NCBI RefSeq assembly: GCF_017742215.1
Contig: NZ_JAGHKP010000004.1
Span: 124,001-188,000 of the forward strand
Reading direction: 5' to 3'
DNA: 64,000 nt
Source of the DNA: Chitinophaga chungangae
Lineage (GTDB): Bacteria; Bacteroidota; Bacteroidia; Chitinophagales; Chitinophagaceae
The notes beneath the pieces were generated by a model that was given only the letters and a program-made list of their open reading frames with translations, had not been told where the DNA came from and made no database searches. A program made the translations under genes and the position numbers. Within the stretch, counting starts at the first letter, position 1; each line of letters begins with the position of its first letter. Below, in pieces: positions 16,144 to 23,722 of this stretch.

Positions 16144-17502
16144 CTACTTCAAAATCTTTATTTTGATGCTGCGGAAACTCACGAAGTTACCATGGTCCTG
16201 CAGCAGGATATGTCCTTTTGGAGCGAGGCCGAAATCGGGGATCTTCGCGTATTTGCTGCGCGCAACGAGCGCTTTGTAAATATTGTCGCCGCGTACGTAG
16301 CTCACCACTTTATGCCCGTTCATCCAGTGTTCCACGCGGTTGTCTGGATACACCACCACGCGGCCGTGGTTCCACTCGCCAACCTTTTTGTGGGAAGCGT
16401 AGAGTTTGTAGGAGGGGATGAGGTCGTAGAGCGAACCTACTTTACGGTTGCCGGCGGCGCCCAGTTTGGCGTCCGGGTGTTTTTCATCGTCCAGCACCTG
16501 GTATTCCAGCCCGATGGCGGAGCCTTTGTTGCCTTCCGATTCCGTTACGAAATATTTCACGCCGCTGTTCGCGCCTTCGGTGAGTTTAAAATCAAACTCG
16601 AGGTCGAACGCGGAAAACTCTTCATCGGTCACGATGTCGCCGCCGTTGGTGCTTTCACCGCCGTTGGAGGGCTCTACGTTGAGGGTGCCGTCGGTGATAT
16701 TCCAGCCTTTTTCGGGGAAAGTTTGTTTGTAAGCGCCGCGCCAGCCTTTGGTGGTGGAGCCGTCCCACAGGAGGCGGATGCCCTGGCGTTTTTCCTGTTC
16801 AGACAGGGTATTTGGGATATTATTTACCACATACACCGTGTCGTAGGGGGAATATTGGGAGGGCGCGGGATTTTCGATGATGCGGATGTTTCTCCAGCGG
16901 ATGTTTTTACCGTTATCTTCCTGCTTTTTGCCAATGCCGTGCACCTGCAGGGCGATGAAGCCTTTGGGCAGTTCCGCGTCCACCACGTGTGCGGCGGCGA
17001 TACCGTTAATATAGGTACGGATCTCGGAGCCGCGGCATTCGATGCGGTATTTGTTCCAGTCGTGGGCTTTGTAAGCGTTCTGCGCGCCGGGATTGAGGTC
17101 CAGCGGGTAAAGCCAGCCGCGGCGGCCTTCCTCGTAAATGCCACCGCTCCAGCGGCGGGGAGAGGGGTCTACTTCCATCTGGTAGCCGAATACACGGCCA
17201 TTCTGGTATTCGGGTTTGCTTTGGCTGCGGAACTGGATGCCGGAGTTGAAGTCTTTGTCGAGCTTATATTCCACTTCAAAAATGAAATCGCCGTATTCTT
17301 TTTCGGTGGCCAGGAAGGAATTGGGCTCGCCCAATACGGTGGTGCCAACGATCTCTCCGTTCTTTGCCGCATAAATGGCTTTGCCGTTGAGTTGTTTCCA
17401 GCCTTTAAGGTCTTTGCCGTTGAAAAGGTTCTGCCACTTGCCCTGGGCGGAGGCGGCGGTGAGCCACAACAGCCCGCATCCGAGAAGGAAATACTTTTTC
17501 AT
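16144..17502 (-). CDS. Two-domain DUF1080 (3-keto-disaccharide hydrolase-like) secreted protein
   Basis: A 452-residue protein with a signal peptide (MKKYFLLGCGLLWLTAASAQ) and two successive DUF1080 domains. Domain one starts at WQNLFNGKDLKGWKQLNGK and includes GDFIFEVEYKLDKDFNSGIQ. Domain two starts at LLWDGSTTKGWRGA and includes AFDLEFDFKLTEGANSGVKY. The repeated FDF/EVEYKL and NSG motifs show the internal duplication. Members of this concanavalin-like fold hydrolyse 3-keto-glycosides; others are uncharacterised. It is monocistronic with a clear terminator. A LacI-like palindrome lies 187 bp upstream of its start. The homologous single-domain protein is at 23012-23620. Confidence 0.88.
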   Translation of the reverse strand: MKKYFLLGCGLLWLTAASAQGKWQNLFNGKDLKGWKQLNGKAIYAAKNGEIVGTTVLGEPNSFLATEKEYGDFIFEVEYKLDKDFNSGIQFRSQSKPEYQNGRVFGYQMEVDPSPRRWSGGIYEEGRRGWLYPLDLNPGAQNAYKAHDWNKYRIECRGSEIRTYINGIAAAHVVDAELPKGFIALQVHGIGKKQEDNGKNIRWRNIRIIENPAPSQYSPYDTVYVVNNIPNTLSEQEKRQGIRLLWDGSTTKGWRGAYKQTFPEKGWNITDGTLNVEPSNGGESTNGGDIVTDEEFSAFDLEFDFKLTEGANSGVKYFVTESEGNKGSAIGLEYQVLDDEKHPDAKLGAAGNRKVGSLYDLIPSYKLYASHKKVGEWNHGRVVVYPDNRVEHWMNGHKVVSYVRGDNIYKALVARSKYAKIPDFGLAPKGHILLQDHGNFVSFRSIKIKILK

Positions 17503-17688
17503 GGAAATAAATTTGTATCAGTAAAGCCGCCGTTTGCAATCCGGGTGATGCGCGCCTGCTGCTTCCGGTTTTTGTTTTTTAGTTGACATATATTTTGGTA
17601 GGCGCCTTCCCGGCAGGCGCCGCACTAAGCCGTTATGCACCAGCAAGATGGCTGTAGGGGCTTCCAAGATAGAAAAATATCGCCAATA

Positions 17689-17706
17689 TTTGCAAACGAT
17701 TGCAAA
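17689..17706. promoter_or_regulatory. LacI-type operator-like palindrome
   Basis: TTTGCAAACGATTGCAAA is an 18-bp palindrome with a single mismatch and the central CG typical of LacI/GalR-family operators. It lies between the DUF1080 gene (start 17502, minus) and atpG (start 17889, plus). The DUF1080 gene is the more plausible target because a related site precedes the Gfo/Idh gene. Confidence 0.5.
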
Positions 17707-17829
17707 AAGAATGTTAAGCGGGGTGGAAGGAGCTGTGAAGGGGAATGGTTACGGCTGTTCAGGCCGGGAAACTGACCAGAATCAGGAGAAAATATCGGGG
17801 CGGGTATTCCGGAATATCACTCCTTTACT

Positions 17830-17837
17830 TACCTTTG
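17830..17837 (+). promoter_or_regulatory. Candidate -7 element of atpG
   Basis: TACCTTTG matches TAnnTTTG exactly and lies 51 bp before the atpG ATG. No good TTTG was found at the expected -33 position. Confidence 0.4.
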
Positions 17838-17888
17838 CAGCCAAAAATAAGGGGGCTGAACTCCTCTTATGTAAACCTTTTAATATAT

Positions 17889-18773
17889 ATGTCTGGACAG
17901 CTTAAAGAAGTTCGTAACCGTATTAAATCCATCCAGTCTACCCAGCAGATCACGAAAGCCATGAAAATGGTGAGTGCCGCGAAGCTGCGCCGTGCCCAGG
18001 ATGCCATTTTGCAGATGCGCCCGTATGCCGAGAAGCTGCAGGAAATGCTGCAGAACATCGTGAGCAACAGCGAAGGCGATTTCGACATGGCGCTGGCTGC
18101 CAACCGCCAGGTGGAAAAGGTGCTGATCGTAGCGATCACTTCCGATCGCGGGTTGTGCGGTGCTTATAACTCCAACATTATCAAGCTGGCAAAACAGACC
18201 ATCCGCGAAAAATACGCTGAACAGTTCGCCAAAGGCCACGTGGAGATCCTCCCTATCGGTAAAAAAGCCTGGGAGCATTTCACCAAAAACGGCTATAAAG
18301 TGAACGAAAGTTACTGGAGCCTGTTCACCCACCTCACCTTCGAGAACGTGAAAGCAGCTGCTTCCGTAGCCCTGGAAGGTTTCACCAAAGGCGAGTACGA
18401 CGCGGTGGAGATCATCTACAGCGAGTTCAAAAACGCTGCCACCCAGCGTTTCAAAGCGGAGCAATTCCTGCCCATCGCAAAAGTGGAAAACCAGGGCGGC
18501 AAAACCCAGAAGGCAGACTTCATCTTCGAACCGGAAAAATCCACCCTGGTGGCCGAACTGATGCCGAAGATCCTCAATACCCAGTTCTTCAAAGCCGTGC
18601 TGGACGCGCACGCTTCCGAACATGGCGCGCGCATGACCGCTATGGACAAAGCGACAGACAATGCCGGCGAACTGCTGCGCAACCTGAAGATCGAATACAA
18701 CCGCGCCCGCCAGGCGGCGATCACCACGGAACTGACCGAGATCGTGAGCGGCGCCGCGGCCCTGATGGGTTGA
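17889..18773 (+). CDS. atpG: ATP synthase F1 gamma subunit
   Basis: A 294-residue central-shaft subunit of F1Fo ATP synthase. The N-terminal coiled-coil helix (LKEVRNRIKSIQSTQQITKA MKMV region, residues 4-27) and the C-terminal helix (ATDNAGELLRNLKIEYNRAR, then ITTELTEIVSGAAAL) are both intact. ATG at 17889 begins exactly where the family begins; an upstream ATG at 17745 would add an unrelated 48 residues. The gene stands alone here: no other atp gene is in the window, although gamma usually follows alpha. A terminator follows at 18820-18859. Confidence 0.95.
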   Translation: MSGQLKEVRNRIKSIQSTQQITKAMKMVSAAKLRRAQDAILQMRPYAEKLQEMLQNIVSNSEGDFDMALAANRQVEKVLIVAITSDRGLCGAYNSNIIKLAKQTIREKYAEQFAKGHVEILPIGKKAWEHFTKNGYKVNESYWSLFTHLTFENVKAAASVALEGFTKGEYDAVEIIYSEFKNAATQRFKAEQFLPIAKVENQGGKTQKADFIFEPEKSTLVAELMPKILNTQFFKAVLDAHASEHGARMTAMDKATDNAGELLRNLKIEYNRARQAAITTELTEIVSGAAALMG

Positions 18774-18819
18774 TCTTATTCACAAATAATCAACAGCACA
18801 TTTTTTATATTTCTGAAAG

Positions 18820-18859
18820 AATGTCAAAGGTCTTATTTTCGGCCTTTGACATTTTTTTT
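18820..18859 (+). terminator. Rho-independent terminator after atpG
   Basis: AATGTCAAAGG (18820-18830) pairs with CCTTTGACATT (18843-18853), followed by a run of T to 18859. It ends only 17 bp before the scpB start, leaving little room for a separate scpB promoter outside the hairpin. Confidence 0.85.
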
Positions 18860-18876
18860 CAGACAAACCAGCGTCC

Positions 18877-20064
18877 ATGGAAATTTCCCAGCTCATTCCG
18901 CATGTAGAAGCACTGATCTTTGCCGCAGACCGGCCCCTGCCGGTAGCCGACATCCTCGAGCTGCTCAACAACGCCCTGGCCTTCCTGGAAGACCGGGCCA
19001 CACAGGAACAGGTGGAAGCCGCCATTGAAGCCATCCAGGAGAAATATAATTCCGAATTCTACGCGTTCAGCGTGCGTGAAAGCGGCGGAGGGTACCAGTT
19101 CCTGACCAAAAAGGATTATTACCAGACCGTCGCCCAGCTGAATGGCGAAAAATTCCTGAAACGCCTGTCTACCGCCGCGCTCGAAACGCTGGCGATCATC
19201 GCTTACAAACAGCCCATTTCCAAGGGGGAAATCGAACATATCCGCGGCGTCAGCACCGATTATTCCATCACCAAACTGCTGGAAAAAGAACTGATCGTGA
19301 TCTCCGGCCGCAGCGAGGATTTGCCCGGGAAACCGCTGCTGTACTCCACTTCCAAGGCTTTTATGGATTATTTCGGCATCAATTCGCCGGCAGACCTGCC
19401 GAAATTGAAGGAAGTGTTCGAGGAAGATTTTGTGCCGCCCACGCAGCTTACGCTGGACAGCAATACGGAGGAACTGCGGGTAGACGATGAGCAGGCCGGC
19501 GAAGAAGGCCACCTGGTTATTTCAGAAACCGGGGAGCTCACCGAAACTACCACGATCATGATGGACGAGGAACCGACGGAAGAACATACCGCTGAAAACG
19601 CGTACGAAGCGCAGGCCGATACAGAGAAAGAGGTGGAAGGCGAAGCCGCTGCAGGCGAACCGGAAAGCGGTGAAGATATGGATGCCCCCGAAGCTGCTGT
19701 GGGTGAGGTTTCGGAGGGGATTGAGGGGGAAGATGAAGAAGGAACAACCGAAGTAGAAGAGGAAGAAACAACTGAACCGGAAGAGGAAACTTCAGAACCC
19801 GAAGCATCTGCAGAAATCGAAAAAGAGAACGAAGAAGAAGAGGATGTGGAGAGTGAGGATGATGGCGATGATGATGAGGGCGATGAAGATGAAGAAAACG
19901 AAGACGATGATGAGGAGAGTGAAGATGAAGAAGAAGATGATGGTGAGGAGGAGGAAGAAGAGGACAGCGAAGATGATGAAGACGACGACGAGGAAGAAGA
20001 TGATGAGGAGGGAGATGAAGAAAATGACGACGAGGATGAAGAGGACGACGAAAACAAAAAATAA
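18877..20064 (+). CDS. scpB: Segregation and condensation protein B with long acidic C-terminal tail
   Basis: Residues 1 to about 190 are a standard ScpB with two winged-helix domains (ISQLIPHVEALIFAADRPLP; TLAIIAYKQPISKGEIEHIR; LLEKELIVISGRSEDLPGKP). ScpB dimerises and joins ScpA on SMC for chromosome condensation. Residues from about 195 to 395 form a low-complexity tail made almost entirely of Glu and Asp, roughly doubling the normal length. The tail is likely disordered; its codons are GAA/GAT/GAC rich, suggesting repeat expansion. The start follows the atpG terminator by 17 bp and a terminator follows the gene. The function of the tail is unknown. Confidence 0.93.
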   Translation: MEISQLIPHVEALIFAADRPLPVADILELLNNALAFLEDRATQEQVEAAIEAIQEKYNSEFYAFSVRESGGGYQFLTKKDYYQTVAQLNGEKFLKRLSTAALETLAIIAYKQPISKGEIEHIRGVSTDYSITKLLEKELIVISGRSEDLPGKPLLYSTSKAFMDYFGINSPADLPKLKEVFEEDFVPPTQLTLDSNTEELRVDDEQAGEEGHLVISETGELTETTTIMMDEEPTEEHTAENAYEAQADTEKEVEGEAAAGEPESGEDMDAPEAAVGEVSEGIEGEDEEGTTEVEEEETTEPEEETSEPEASAEIEKENEEEEDVESEDDGDDDEGDEDEENEDDDEESEDEEEDDGEEEEEEDSEDDEDDDEEEDDEEGDEENDDEDEEDDENKK

Positions 20065-20073
20065 CATTTTGAT

Positions 20074-20105
20074 AAAAAAGCCGGGAACCAAAGCCCGGCT
20101 TTTTT
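20074..20105 (+). terminator. Rho-independent terminator after scpB
   Basis: AAAAAGCCGGG (20075-20085) and CCCGGCTTTTT (20094-20104) form a long stem with a short A-rich loop; the distal arm supplies the T-run. Confidence 0.9.
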
Positions 20106-20205
20106 CTTGCGGCAACCTATGTCAATCCTTCATCAATTACGATAATTCATATTCATTTTCAAACGCTCTTTTTCCGTAAATTCCATATCATAAAATCTTG
20201 CGAAA

Positions 20206-20484
20206 ATGATCACACAAAAAGCCGACGGTACCGCCGGGATAACGTTTGAAACCCTGCAGCACCTCCGTGAAGAAGACTATCGCAGCATGCTGCAAACACT
20301 CGCCGCCGCCGCCCAGGGAGAAGAGGAAGACGAAGCGGATGAAGACGAGGACGAAGAGGACGAATTGCTCGAATTTGAAGAAGATGCATACGACGATGAC
20401 GACATCGAAAAAGAAGACGATTTAGAAGAAGAGATCGAGGGTGCGGACGACCGGCTCAACGACGACGAAGACGACGGGGGATGA
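20206..20484 (+). CDS. Small, highly acidic hypothetical protein
   Basis: A 92-residue protein without a recognised family. The first ~37 residues are ordinary (ITFETLQHLREEDYRSMLQT, probably helical). From residue ~38 on it is nearly all Glu and Asp, ending DDEDDGG. No signal peptide or membrane segment is visible. It lies between the scpB terminator and the convergent serine hydrolase gene (7 bp away). Its composition echoes the acidic tail of the neighbouring ScpB, so the two may share an origin by repeat expansion, which is inference. The absence of stop codons in such biased sequence is weak evidence alone, but the folded-looking N-terminus supports a real gene. Confidence 0.6.
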   Translation: MITQKADGTAGITFETLQHLREEDYRSMLQTLAAAAQGEEEDEADEDEDEEDELLEFEEDAYDDDDIEKEDDLEEEIEGADDRLNDDEDDGG

Positions 20485-20490
20485 ATAGAT

Positions 20491-21870
20491 CTATTCATCC
20501 AGCCGTTTAGCCGTTCCTCCCCTGTCGCCCTTGTGGATCTTCATTGAAACCCCTTTCCCCGTTGCATCTGTGATAAAACAAGTTTCAAAGTCCGTGTCTT
20601 CTTTCAAAAAGAAGCACGAGGGGCTTGTTGCGCACAGTGTTGAACGCGGGCCATTCTCGGGATAGGCCGCCAGTTCGCCGTTTTCCAGCACGATATGGAT
20701 CTTGAGATCCTTTTCCTCCAGCAGGTACGTACCGGTATATTTGCGCAGGAGGGCCGTGTCCAGCTGTATCGTCGTTCTGACTACAGGCACCTGGTAAGGT
20801 TTGTTGTACAGGATGGCGAAGAGCTTATTCGTGATACCGTCTAATGAAAAAGTTTCGGAATTACTGAGCAGGATAACGCAGGCATCGTCTTCCTGCACAC
20901 GCACGAAATTGCTCCTGAAGCCCCAGATACCGCCGCTGTGGCCGTTGGTGGGTTTGCCCTGCAGGCTGTCGTTCATCCAACCATAGCCGTATTTGTCTTT
21001 CTTAGGCATGCTTATTTCCTGCCATCCTGCGGGGCTTACAATAGCATATTTTGTCAGTCCTTCATGCCAGCGGAAAAGATCGCCGGCCGTTGTGTAAATA
21101 GAGCCCGCGGCAAAAGAAACGGAAGAATCCACGATGGGCGTCTTTACCGTCCAGGCGCCGGTTGAATCGGCGGCGTAACCTGTCGCTTTATGCTGATCTT
21201 CCAGGCGCGCGAAATCGAAACCGCTGTGATGCATGCCCAGCGGGCGGAATACGTAGTGCCGCATCGCTTCGTCGTATCGTTTGCCCGTCACTTTTTGAAT
21301 AATGTAGCCAAGCAGCATATAACCGGAGTTGCTGTAATTCCAGCCCGTACCCGGTGCGAAATCCCGCGGCTCGTTGCGGAAAAGCGCCAGCATTTCCTGT
21401 TCCGTGGCGGGTTTGGCGGCTTTTTGCAGCATAAAGTCCCTGTTCATCGTGTAGTTGAAGATACCCGAAGTATGCGAAAGCAGCTGGGCAATGGTAATGC
21501 TGTCTCCACCGGGATAGTCGGGGTAATATTTACTGAGCTTGTCTTCCAGCGAAAGTTTTTTCAATTCCGCCAGTTTCATTACCAGTGTGCCGGTAAAGGT
21601 TTTGGTGACGGAAGCAGCCTGGTAGATGCTGTTGATGTCGTTGGGAATATGTTTTTCAATATTCCGCCAGCCGTAACCTTTCTGCAAAATGATCTTTCCA
21701 TGAAGCGCTACGAGCGCGGTGCCGTTGAAATTGTTCTGCGCGGCATAGGCCTGCAGCAAAGTGTCTGCCTTCGCCTGTTTCAGGAGTAGGTCCGCCTCGG
21801 ATGCGGACTGGCAGCGGCCGGTAAGGAACGGGAGGGTGACGAGAACGGCGAAAAGGGTTTGTTTAAGCAT
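20491..21870 (-). CDS. Exported serine hydrolase of the beta-lactamase/class C PBP family
   Basis: A 459-residue protein with an N-terminal signal peptide (LFAVLVTLPFLTGRCQS; the Cys could also be a weak lipobox). The catalytic motifs of the AmpC/DD-peptidase fold are present: SxxK as Ser87-Val-Thr-Lys90, YxN as Tyr-Ser-Asn in GTGWNYSNSGYM, and the third motif as HSGG in TNGHSGGIWGF. About 100 C-terminal residues form an extra beta-rich domain, common in these proteins. The substrate could be an ester, peptide or amide in the periplasm; a true beta-lactamase role is not supported. It is monocistronic, on the minus strand. Confidence 0.9.
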   Translation of the reverse strand: MLKQTLFAVLVTLPFLTGRCQSASEADLLLKQAKADTLLQAYAAQNNFNGTALVALHGKIILQKGYGWRNIEKHIPNDINSIYQAASVTKTFTGTLVMKLAELKKLSLEDKLSKYYPDYPGGDSITIAQLLSHTSGIFNYTMNRDFMLQKAAKPATEQEMLALFRNEPRDFAPGTGWNYSNSGYMLLGYIIQKVTGKRYDEAMRHYVFRPLGMHHSGFDFARLEDQHKATGYAADSTGAWTVKTPIVDSSVSFAAGSIYTTAGDLFRWHEGLTKYAIVSPAGWQEISMPKKDKYGYGWMNDSLQGKPTNGHSGGIWGFRSNFVRVQEDDACVILLSNSETFSLDGITNKLFAILYNKPYQVPVVRTTIQLDTALLRKYTGTYLLEEKDLKIHIVLENGELAAYPENGPRSTLCATSPSCFFLKEDTDFETCFITDATGKGVSMKIHKGDRGGTAKRLDE

Positions 21871-21898
21871 AGATGGGGGGCTTTTTCAACAAGGTCTT

Positions 21899-21906
21899 CA
21901 AAATTA
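21899..21906 (-). promoter_or_regulatory. Candidate -7 element of the serine hydrolase gene
   Basis: The minus strand reads TAATTTTG, an exact TAnnTTTG match 28 bp before the start codon. A TTTG lies upstream at 21921-21924 but the spacing (14 bp) is short. Confidence 0.35.
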
Positions 21907-22137
21907 AAATTCCCGCATCTCAAAATGTGACGAACAACGTCGAATCTGGTTTGAATTGCCCGGAATCTTGTATGCCACATGTTGGCGCAAGTCTTGTGCG
22001 CAGGCACTGTGGGTGAGTTGACTTGTGCCTGGCCGCGGCACCGCAGGCGCATAGCTGGTATCGCCGGCAAACTGAAAGTGCAGGTAAATCCACGCGCGGG
22101 GAGAAGAAGATGTGATCATAACCCGTCGGGTGAACGG

Positions 22138-22959
22138 CTACGTCAGGTTTTCGATCACGCTGGCGAAAATGCCGCTCAGCACTTTGTCCGCCTTGCCCGC
22201 CACTGCAATGATCTCCGCGATGGACACCGGTTCCAGGTGATCGGGATCGCATTCGTCTGTTACGACGGACACGGCGGCGCAGGGCAATCCTGCCTGGTTG
22301 GCCACGATCACTTCCGGCACGGTGCTCATGCCTACGAGATCGGCGCCGATCATGCGCAGGAAGCGGTATTCGGCGCGCGTTTCAAGATTAGGGCCCATCA
22401 CCGCCGCGTACACGCCTTCGTGCAGCGGCTTGTTATGCTGTATGGCGGCGGCTTTCAGCTTTTCGCCGAGCGTGGGGCTGTAGGGCCGGCTCATATCGGG
22501 GAACCTCGGGCCGAATGCAGGATCGTGCGGGCCGCGGAGCGGGTTTTCGGGTTGCAGGTTGATGTGGTCGTTCAGCAAAACAAGATCGCCCTTTTTGTAA
22601 GCCGTATTCATGCTGCCCGCCGCGTTGCTGAGCAGCAAATGTTGTACGCCGAAGGCCTTCATGATGCGGATGGGAAAGGTGATCTGCTGCATGGTGTAGC
22701 CTTCGTAATAATGAAAGCGGCCCTGCATGGCGATCACGGGCGTTTTGCCGATGAAGCCGTATATCAGTTGGCCTTTATGCGTTTCCACGGTAGATTCCGG
22801 GAAGTGCGGGATATTGCCGTAAGGAATGCTTTTTTTGATGTCGATAAGACGGACCAGTTCGCCGAGGCCGGTGCCGAGCACGATGCCTGCGACGGAATTC
22901 TCAAAGCCCTGCTGGCGCAGGTATGCGGTGGTTTCTGAAAGCTGTGGCTGTAAAGTCAT
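22138..22959 (-). CDS. Purine-nucleoside phosphorylase
   Basis: A 273-residue enzyme of the trimeric (PNP/MTAP) class that phosphorolyses purine nucleosides to base and ribose-1-phosphate. The phosphate-binding segments IVLGTGLGELV and MQGRFHYYEGY are present. So are the base-site segment LLLSNAAGSMN and the conserved MGPNLETRAEYRFLRMIGAD with MSTVPEVIVA. The length is typical. It is separated from the upstream DUF1080 gene by a strong hairpin, so it should have its own promoter in the short gap. It is cytoplasmic and acts in purine salvage. Confidence 0.94.
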   Translation of the reverse strand: MTLQPQLSETTAYLRQQGFENSVAGIVLGTGLGELVRLIDIKKSIPYGNIPHFPESTVETHKGQLIYGFIGKTPVIAMQGRFHYYEGYTMQQITFPIRIMKAFGVQHLLLSNAAGSMNTAYKKGDLVLLNDHINLQPENPLRGPHDPAFGPRFPDMSRPYSPTLGEKLKAAAIQHNKPLHEGVYAAVMGPNLETRAEYRFLRMIGADLVGMSTVPEVIVANQAGLPCAAVSVVTDECDPDHLEPVSIAEIIAVAGKADKVLSGIFASVIENLT

Positions 22960-22978
22960 GCTGCAAATAAAAGAAATA

Positions 22979-23008
22979 AAAAAGGAAAGAGCGCGCTCTT
23001 TCCTTTTT
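22979..23008 (-). terminator. Rho-independent terminator after DUF1080 gene (bidirectional form)
   Basis: AAAAAGGAAAGAGC (22979-22992) and GCTCTTTCCTTTTT (22995-23008) form a perfect 14-bp stem with A and T runs on both sides. It ends the DUF1080 transcript on the minus strand. Confidence 0.9.
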
Positions 23009-23011
23009 CGT

Positions 23012-23620
23012 TTATCCTTTGATCTCTTTGATCTTTATATTTTTCCAGCGCACCTTGATGCCGCCGCCGGAGTGGATCTGCAGCGCGATCTGGCCGCCTT
23101 TTGCGCCGATCTTTTCGTCGTCGAGCGTGATCATTTCCACGCCGTTGAGATAGGTGGTCACGTTATTGCCTTTTACGACAACCCTCATGGTGTTCCATTC
23201 GCCCATTTTCAGGTTTTTATCTTTTTCGGCTGCGGGTTTGATCAGCCAGCCGCGGCCGTAAGATTCATAAATGCCGCCGGTGTTGCTGCCCGGGGGCGCT
23301 ACTTCCGCCTGCCAGCCTGCAATTTTGGTGCCTTCCAGGGAAGAGTGGAAAAACACGCCGCTGTTGCCGTTGGCTTCCTGTTTAAAATCGACGGTGAGCT
23401 CGAAATCTTTGAAGGTCTTGTCTGTAGCGAGATAGCCGTATTCTTTATCGGGCCCGCTTTCACAGATCAGTTCGCCTTTTTCTACATACCATTTTTCGGT
23501 CCCGTGGACTTTCCATCCGTCGAGGTTCTTACCATTAAAGAGTTTTTGCTGCTTTTGTGCGAAGGCGGTGCTGATGGAGAGCATCCCGAACACGGCCAGC
23601 GTAAGCCATCTTTTTTTCAT
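23012..23620 (-). CDS. Single-domain DUF1080 (3-keto-disaccharide hydrolase-like) secreted protein
   Basis: A 202-residue protein with a signal peptide (MKKRWLTLAVFGMLSISTAFA) and one DUF1080 domain (KLFNGKNLDGWKVHGTEKWY; FKDFELTVDFKQEANGNSGV; GGIYESYGRGWLIKP). The domain closes with IRVRWKNIKIKEI-type sequence (IKVRWKNIKIKEIKG). The start is placed at 23620, where the signal peptide begins; the reading frame continues upstream into a region without such features. It is a paralogue of each half of the protein at 16144-17502. Family members hydrolyse 3-keto glycosides made by Gfo/Idh oxidoreductases. Substrate unknown. Confidence 0.88.
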   Translation of the reverse strand: MKKRWLTLAVFGMLSISTAFAQKQQKLFNGKNLDGWKVHGTEKWYVEKGELICESGPDKEYGYLATDKTFKDFELTVDFKQEANGNSGVFFHSSLEGTKIAGWQAEVAPPGSNTGGIYESYGRGWLIKPAAEKDKNLKMGEWNTMRVVVKGNNVTTYLNGVEMITLDDEKIGAKGGQIALQIHSGGGIKVRWKNIKIKEIKG

Positions 23621-23665
23621 CTTACCGTAGTTTTGTGGAGAGGAAAGATAGGGAAAAATGCCGGC

Positions 23666-23704
23666 AAAAAAGAAACGCCGCAGCACGGATGTACTGAGGC
23701 GTTT
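23666..23704 (-). terminator. Rho-independent terminator after rny
   Basis: On the minus strand AAACGCC and GGCGTTT (23698-23704 and 23673-23679) enclose an inner imperfect stem (CAGCAC/GTACTG around GGAT). A run of T follows, from the A residues at 23666-23671. Confidence 0.75.
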
Positions 23705-23722
23705 AGTATGTTGGAATGAAAA

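Larger units (their letters stand above)
17503..17888. other. Divergent intergenic region between the DUF1080 gene and atpG
   Basis: This 386-bp gap holds the LacI-like palindrome at 17689-17706 and the -7 element of atpG at 17830-17837. No additional coding sequence is convincing in it. In-frame sequence upstream of the atpG ATG has no homology-like composition. Confidence 0.5.

Noticed and set aside
19368..20057. Serine-rich minus-strand frame opposite the acidic ScpB tail
   Set aside because: Poly-Ser is the antisense reading of GAA/GAT/GAC repeats; no start context or family.
20491..21870. Calling the serine hydrolase an antibiotic-resistance beta-lactamase
   Set aside because: The motifs fit the broad esterase/peptidase family and there is an extra C-terminal domain; nothing indicates beta-lactam hydrolysis.
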